Of a stretch of 30,115 bases of DNA, positions 25,943-30,115 are shown in pieces. This DNA is from a virus, in IMG/VR virus record IMGVR_UViG_3300007515_000030, positions 1 through 30,115 of that record, one strand, 5' to 3'. A program made the position numbers and the translations under genes. Position 1 is the first letter of the stretch. Every line of letters starts with the position of its first letter. The notes below the pieces were generated by a model. The model had not been told where the DNA came from. It did no database searches and saw only the letters and a list, made by a program, of their open reading frames with translations.

Positions 25943-28176
25943 ATAAACCCAACTGTTGGTAATCTATGTAGAGCATTGTATATGGGTTGCATATCCCACT
26001 CGGCCAACTCGTAAAATGGTTCTACCTTCTTTACTACGAATCTTTCTAAAATGTGGTAATACCCCACAGTAGCAAACCCCTCTATATCGCTCGGTTCATC
26101 GAAGGCAATATATTTCCCGTTGCTATCCAAAGTCAATAGGAAAGTGCTTCCGTTGCGATAACCTTTACCGAGATTATCATTAGCCCATTTAGCACCGGCT
26201 GATGCACCCGACAAAACCTTGTATTTGCTCAAATCCTTTTTGAGTTCCGTTTTCATACACAGGTCTTCTATAGGATATTTTTCAGACAACACATCTTCGA
26301 TGATTTCTACTATCTGCCGAGTCACATAACCTTGGTCGGAACCTAACAGTATAGATTTAATCACATAAGTTAGCAAGTTCTTGACGAGAGGGAACATCTT
26401 TGCTTGCTTTAATTCAATCCCCTTAACATATAATTCAACATCATGTTGTCTACCATCGGTCCACTCTACTAAACCAGCATACCTATTCTTCGCTTTTAGC
26501 AACATAGCAGAACACCATTTCTCGAACTCGCACACAATAGGACTCATTGTTTCGTTCAATTCGGCAGTCAATAGCAACCCTGTTTCGGGGTTTGGGACAA
26601 CAACAAAAGCAGAATCGGTGTGTGAATATAGGACTTCATGCCCCCTCTTCTCGCATTCCGTTCTTAATCTTTTGAGAGTCATCCGAGATGTGTATGTGAT
26701 AGCCGCCGCTACCTTCGGGTGATAAAGCCCATACTTTGAATCCCCTGCCGCACCATACAAAGAAGCAACCAATGATTTTGTAGCAAATTGTAAAGCATCA
26801 TAACGGCTTCTTTCTTCGTCTGTTTTAGCAAGTCTAAGTTGTGCTTTGTATTCTTGCCTAAGAGTAGTCATCTTATTCATTTGTCTTAGCAACAGACTTG
26901 GTTTCCCTTGGCTAAAACATACGCCGTTTCCACAATCCTTACCGTTGCTATCTAATGTTTCGTGTCCTATGTTGTGTAAATCAACATTAGAATGATACAT
27001 AGCCTGTATATCCAAGATAGCAACATTCTCATATACGCCAGCATTGCTAATTTCTATTGATGCTCCATCATAGGGTTCATAGTCGAATTGCGGTTTGGTT
27101 GGTATTCTTAGGTCAAAGTCCTTATCTCTCAGAGCAAGAACAGTTAGAATCTTAGTGATAAATGGGGTGGTTCGTATATCGCAACCAACGATATGTTGTA
27201 TAGCCGTGTAATGTTCTATACAATTATTCAATGAGTTCAATTTAGGCAACAATTTCACATCTTGGATAGCATACGATAGGTATGTTCCAAAGTCAGAGTA
27301 ATATGTATCGTGTCCGTCTGCTAACTCTACCTTTGTTTCTCCTAAACATTCCGAGGCAACCGTTTCTAATTTCTTATTTGGTAATTGTCCGTTCTTCATT
27401 ACCCATAATCTTGTGAATGATAACATCATATCAACTACATTGATACCACCTATTGGTTGCGCCCACTCACCAAAGGTATACCTAATCCTATTGATAGGGG
27501 ATAATTTTCTTGGGTCCAACCCGTTTGCTTGGAATCTCTTAATGATTTTTTGAATATCCGCATTAACCACATTCCAACCAGTAATTATGTCGGGGTCTTG
27601 TTTCCTTAAGTGTTTAGCAAATGCTCTTAGCATTGCTTTCTCGTTCTTGAAGGCAATAGCGGGTTTGCTAAGATTAAGTTCTGTTATACCATCAGGGTGA
27701 TTTAGACAAGGAAATGTATCATGGTATCCCGCTTCGTAATCAGGGTGGGTAAAGAATACGAAATAGTCGTTGCTAAATGTATCATAGACAACCATGATTG
27801 TTAGTTTCCCTGTATTAACGGACCATTCGCAATCTAAATACCAAGTTCTATGGTTGTAATTATCAGGCAATAAACCATTCTCTGCTAATGCTCTGTTTAC
27901 ATACGGTATGTTTGCTTCCCATGTTTCTAAATGGGGGAATGCTTGCCTTATTTCGTAAATGTCTTCGGGAGTATGGGTATATACCTTAGTTAGTGGTTGA
28001 CCATAGACCCCCTTATGCCCTGTTTCATAGCGCAAAACCCCATTGTGTTGTAGGGGGACTGCATTATCTTCTACATAGAAGAATGGTTGGCAAATATGTT
28101 CCTCTGTTATCCGCTTTCCGTCTTCTTGTCGCCGTCGGATAGTGATTTTATTACGGCCCTTGCGCTCAATTATCAC
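25939..28176 (-). CDS. polB: Family B DNA polymerase with 3'-5' exonuclease
   Basis: 745 residues. GTG start behind AGAGGAAGGG, overlapping the upstream stop by 11 bases. Exonuclease: Exo I YLDCEW (D115, E117), Exo II GWNVVNADIQKI (N202, D207), Exo III YAIQD (Y302, D306). Polymerase: motif A LDIQAMYHS (D389), motif B KSLVASLYG (K467, Y474), motif C YSHTDS (D521), then KGIELKQAK. Two deviations: motif B has Ala where the usual Asn stands, and motif C has His in place of the first Asp of YGDTDS; the metal-binding D389 and D521 are kept. There is no intein and no protein-priming TPR insertion evident. It is the main replicative polymerase of the virus, expected to work with the clamp and primase of this operon. 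Confidence 0.95.
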   Translation of the reverse strand: MIIERKGRNKITIRRRQEDGKRITEEHICQPFFYVEDNAVPLQHNGVLRYETGHKGVYGQPLTKVYTHTPEDIYEIRQAFPHLETWEANIPYVNRALAENGLLPDNYNHRTWYLDCEWSVNTGKLTIMVVYDTFSNDYFVFFTHPDYEAGYHDTFPCLNHPDGITELNLSKPAIAFKNEKAMLRAFAKHLRKQDPDIITGWNVVNADIQKIIKRFQANGLDPRKLSPINRIRYTFGEWAQPIGGINVVDMMLSFTRLWVMKNGQLPNKKLETVASECLGETKVELADGHDTYYSDFGTYLSYAIQDVKLLPKLNSLNNCIEHYTAIQHIVGCDIRTTPFITKILTVLALRDKDFDLRIPTKPQFDYEPYDGASIEISNAGVYENVAILDIQAMYHSNVDLHNIGHETLDSNGKDCGNGVCFSQGKPSLLLRQMNKMTTLRQEYKAQLRLAKTDEERSRYDALQFATKSLVASLYGAAGDSKYGLYHPKVAAAITYTSRMTLKRLRTECEKRGHEVLYSHTDSAFVVVPNPETGLLLTAELNETMSPIVCEFEKWCSAMLLKAKNRYAGLVEWTDGRQHDVELYVKGIELKQAKMFPLVKNLLTYVIKSILLGSDQGYVTRQIVEIIEDVLSEKYPIEDLCMKTELKKDLSKYKVLSGASAGAKWANDNLGKGYRNGSTFLLTLDSNGKYIAFDEPSDIEGFATVGYYHILERFVVKKVEPFYELAEWDMQPIYNALHRLPTVGFI

Positions 28177-28477
28177 GCTTGACCCTTCCTCTTCTTCTCG
28201 TTGCTATTCCATGCCTCTTAAGCCATAGATTGATAGTCATTGGTGATACTGCGTATTTCCAAGCAAGTTGTTGCATTGTTTTTCCCTGTTCCTCGTATAG
28301 TGAACGAAGAGTATCTGCATCTCTATACCCCCTATCTCTATTGTCTTCTTTGTGAGCGGCTATGTTTACTACAAAGGTAGTTCCGCACTCGCATTGAATA
28401 TGATGGTTAGATGAACCAACGCTACACTCTATATGGTATTGCATTACCTTATCACAAACACTACATCTAAACCTCAT
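28166..28477 (-). CDS. Zinc-ribbon plus helix-turn-helix protein
   Basis: 103 residues from ATG at 28477, six bases after AGGTAGGTG; a GTG at 28486 is possible but lies closer to that site. N-terminal CSVC and CECG form a zinc ribbon (residues about 5-35). The C-terminal half, DADTLRSLYEEQGKTMQQLA followed by WKYAVSPMTINLWLKRHGI, is a clear helix-turn-helix of the kind seen in phage regulators and in DNA-binding tails of homing endonucleases, ending in basic residues. Overlaps both neighbours. Likely a transcription factor or replication-initiation accessory of the early operon. Confidence 0.7.
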   Translation of the reverse strand: MRFRCSVCDKVMQYHIECSVGSSNHHIQCECGTTFVVNIAAHKEDNRDRGYRDADTLRSLYEEQGKTMQQLAWKYAVSPMTINLWLKRHGIATRRRGRVKRDN

Positions 28478-29306
28478 GGGGAACACCTACCTGTAAAACC
28501 AAAGCATGGCCGTCGCTAAACGCCAAGACATATTTTCCCCCAAAATCTCTCATGTCGTAAATGTGTAATTTAATTTCTTCTCCGAAGACAGGAAGTAGGT
28601 TTTCTAAACCACCGCCGAACTTGAAGGGTTCCGTTGGTATTTGGTGGGGATGAATAAGAGTAGAAGTCTGACCTTTCAAAGTATTACCAGTCTTAATGAA
28701 GGTAGAATCTTCCATTGGTTCCATACTACAGGTTGATTCGTTCTGTCCGTTCAAATTAGCAACCGACAAAGCATCAACCAATATATCTCGCTTTAAGTTG
28801 ATAATACATACAGGGCTATGTTTTTTCCCCTTGGTATCGGTGTAAATAGCCATGTCTTTATCGAAGCGACTTGCTATCTCTACTGCATCTTGATGTTGTT
28901 TGATTATTGAGTTGCGAGAAGAGGGATAAGCCTTTGCTAAAGGAGAAGACATAAATGTCGTTTGTCTTTTATTTGAATGAATTAGCAAATTACCATTTGG
29001 TTTGTGTGATAGATATACAATATCCCCATGTGTTTTCAACGCCCCTATAACATCATTCAAATTAGGGATGCAAAGTTCGCATTCGGTTGCCGGTTCTTCC
29101 AAAGTGATTGCTATATCATGCACACTCGTTATCCCGTCTTTCACTCCGCTTACAATTTTAGCAACCGTCGGTCCGACTTTAATGATGCAAGCATAACATT
29201 GGGGTTGCTTTGCGCCACCAACAAATGTGAATCTTCTCGCGGCCCTTAGAGCATTTTGAAGAGCAGTATTGTTGAACGCAACATCATTGTTTTTTCTTCC
29301 GCTCAT
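28467..29306 (-). CDS. Sliding clamp-like (PCNA-like) protein
   Basis: 279 residues from ATG at 29306, six bases after GGAGAGAGG; a start eight codons earlier lacks such a site. The N-terminus FNNTALQNALRAARRF and the segment LCIPNLNDVIGALKTHGDIV, followed by NGNLLIHSNKRQTTF, resemble the helix-strand alternation of DNA clamps, and the end LAFSDGHALVLQVG resembles a final clamp strand. Length is close to the usual 245-290. Operon position upstream of PolB supports the call. Sequence similarity is weak to the eye, so a different DNA-binding role cannot be excluded. It would tether PolB to DNA and possibly recruit the nuclease. Confidence 0.6.
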   Translation of the reverse strand: MSGRKNNDVAFNNTALQNALRAARRFTFVGGAKQPQCYACIIKVGPTVAKIVSGVKDGITSVHDIAITLEEPATECELCIPNLNDVIGALKTHGDIVYLSHKPNGNLLIHSNKRQTTFMSSPLAKAYPSSRNSIIKQHQDAVEIASRFDKDMAIYTDTKGKKHSPVCIINLKRDILVDALSVANLNGQNESTCSMEPMEDSTFIKTGNTLKGQTSTLIHPHQIPTEPFKFGGGLENLLPVFGEEIKLHIYDMRDFGGKYVLAFSDGHALVLQVGVPHEV

Positions 29307-29595
29307 ATATACCTCTCTCCCTGTCCCCATATAAACCCCTATACTGCGGTCTAATCTGATACAGGTTTCTTTCTGAGTTGCTTGATGCTCGGAACACCTT
29401 TACCTCTTCCATTCTCGACATTATAGCCCCAATCTTTACGGCTGATATGTTAGCAGAACGGCGAGAGTTCCTATTTATTTTGGGGTCGCGGTGTTGTTTG
29501 ATTATATCAACAACCGCTCTCGCGGTGACTGGTGTATCTACTGTAGAAAGGGCAGTAATTATCCATCGTTTAACAAAATAATTACGCCTCGCCAT
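29284..29595 (-). CDS. Small winged-helix DNA-binding protein
   Basis: 103 residues from ATG at 29595, with GAGG ten bases upstream and a 14-base overlap with the preceding stop; a longer frame to 29670 lies inside that gene. Pattern: MARRNYFVKRWIITALS, then PVTARAVVDIIKQH, a recognition-helix region NISAVKIGAIMSRMEEVKVF, and a wing ending RNLYQI. The tail is very basic (KKKQ). Likely an early-gene regulator or DNA-binding accessory. Its stop lies 23 bases inside the clamp gene. Confidence 0.6.
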   Translation of the reverse strand: MARRNYFVKRWIITALSTVDTPVTARAVVDIIKQHRDPKINRNSRRSANISAVKIGAIMSRMEEVKVFRASSNSERNLYQIRPQYRGLYGDRERGIYERKKKQ

Positions 29596-30115
29596 TATTG
29601 GTAGCCTCTTTCTCGTTCTTGCCATTCCAATGCAAGAAAGGAAGACCATACCATGTGACCTCTCCATCATTTACACTAAGCACATCGTGTGTTGTCCCCA
29701 AGTATTCTTGATGAAGACCTTTCATTTCACTAATGGTTGCTCTAACAACCCACTCGTTGCTATTTAGGCTATCATCCTTCTTGACCCCTGCCGCCAAATC
29801 TCCTTTCTTACTATATCGGGTGAGCCATACCTGTTGCGAAAACAATCTCTTTGTTCCATTTTCCCACTCAGGGGTTTCACCAACCTTAGTTAATCCCTTT
29901 TGGCCGTTGCCAATATCCATATATTCCTTTACATCTTTCAGATGGAAGGTATAACCAACGAAGGGAACTTGAAGTTGATGCGCTCTATTGATAACATCAC
30001 GGAAGAGTTGATTTCGAGTTCGCCATTCCTTCTGATTAAAAGCATCCCCCTCTTGCTCTATTACTCCCCTTCTAAGGAGAACATCGGTCATACTGAACTC
30101 ACACCACTTAAGGAA
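29582..30115 (-). CDS. C-terminal part of a probable P-loop/RecA-like ATPase, cut by window edge
   Basis: The frame is open to the right edge (upstream codons FLKWCEFS precede the internal ATG at 30091), so this is a fragment of 177 residues. DAFNQKEWRTRNQLFRDVIN followed by AHQLQVPFVGYTFHLKDV resembles the segment after Walker B in RecA/Sak4-type or AAA_24 phage ATPases, where a hydrophobic strand ends near a sensor residue. Later WVVRATISEMKG and HDVLSVNDGEVTWYGLP read as C-terminal strands. Walker A lies outside the window, so the class cannot be fixed. Possibly a recombination ATPase. Confidence 0.45.
   Translation of the reverse strand, partial: FLKWCEFSMTDVLLRRGVIEQEGDAFNQKEWRTRNQLFRDVINRAHQLQVPFVGYTFHLKDVKEYMDIGNGQKGLTKVGETPEWENGTKRLFSQQVWLTRYSKKGDLAAGVKKDDSLNSNEWVVRATISEMKGLHQEYLGTTHDVLSVNDGEVTWYGLPFLHWNGKNEKEATNNGEA

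Larger units (their letters stand above)
22413..29762. repeat. Highly iterated 7-mer GTTGCTA / TAGCAAC
   Basis: 24 exact copies counted by hand: 22413, 22461, 22494, 22534, 22597, 22963, 23111, 23967, 24009, 24244, 24689, 24769, 25609, 26119, 26497, 26572, 26887, 26944, 27018, 27769, 28200, 28757, 29159, 29756. 13 read GTTGCTA and 11 read TAGCAAC on the + strand, and 23 of 24 are followed by A or T. About one copy would be expected in 7.75 kb with equal base use. Copies fall in different codon phases and in a stop/intergenic junction. Confidence 0.8.

Noticed and set aside
28467-29306. T4-gp45-like rather than PCNA-like clamp
   Set aside because: Subfamily could not be told apart by eye; only the general clamp-like call is kept.

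Overview
The window looks like part of the genome of a tailed double-stranded DNA virus of an archaeon, most like the magroviruses reported for Marine Group II Euryarchaeota (Poseidoniales). The grounds are a siphovirus-type neck/tail module on the + strand facing an archaeal/eukaryotic-type replication module on the - strand: family B DNA polymerase, PCNA-like clamp, archaeo-eukaryotic primase, Cas4-like nuclease and XPF/ERCC4 nuclease. No integrase, tRNA, rRNA, CRISPR array or insertion sequence was seen. The family assignment comes from motifs and gene order only; no database was searched.

Region 1 (1-5847, +): two tandem adhesin/tail-fibre genes. The first is cut by the left window edge and alternates beta domains with three collagen-like Gly-Pro-Thr stalks. 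Both carry long NIAIG-type repeats, and a small tail-fibre assembly chaperone follows. Region 2 (5888-7472, +): a prolyl-4-hydroxylase-type 2OG-Fe(II) dioxygenase, a 55-residue protein, and three small membrane proteins that could form an exit or lysis set. Region 3 (7469-22365, +): connector, neck protein, tail terminator, tail tube, a small unknown, two tail-assembly chaperones joined by a probable -1 ribosomal frameshift, the tape measure and a 2329-residue tail-hub protein. This is the standard siphovirus order, with no contractile sheath. At roughly 0.15 nm per tape-measure residue the tail would be about 180 nm long (inference). Region 4 (22359-30115, -): a tightly overlapping operon read right to left: P-loop ATPase fragment, winged helix, clamp, Zn-HTH, PolB, winged helix, Zn/coiled-coil, a 31-residue Zn protein, Cas4-like nuclease, a 51-residue Zn protein, primase, a 35-residue Zn protein, XPF nuclease. 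The two transcription units converge with a 7-bp overlap of coding ends.

Genes are packed with overlaps or very short gaps, frequent GTG/TTG starts, and mostly visible Shine-Dalgarno-like purine runs. No stretch of 300 bases lacks a gene. Three zinc-ribbon microproteins too short for routine gene calling lie between the replication genes.

Most worth a second look: the collagen-stalk fibre next to a prolyl hydroxylase (possible self-encoded collagen modification); a strand-neutral 7-mer, GTTGCTA, found 24 times in the 7.75-kb replication region where about one is expected; a textbook slippery heptamer in the tail chaperone; and the zinc-ribbon microprotein set.
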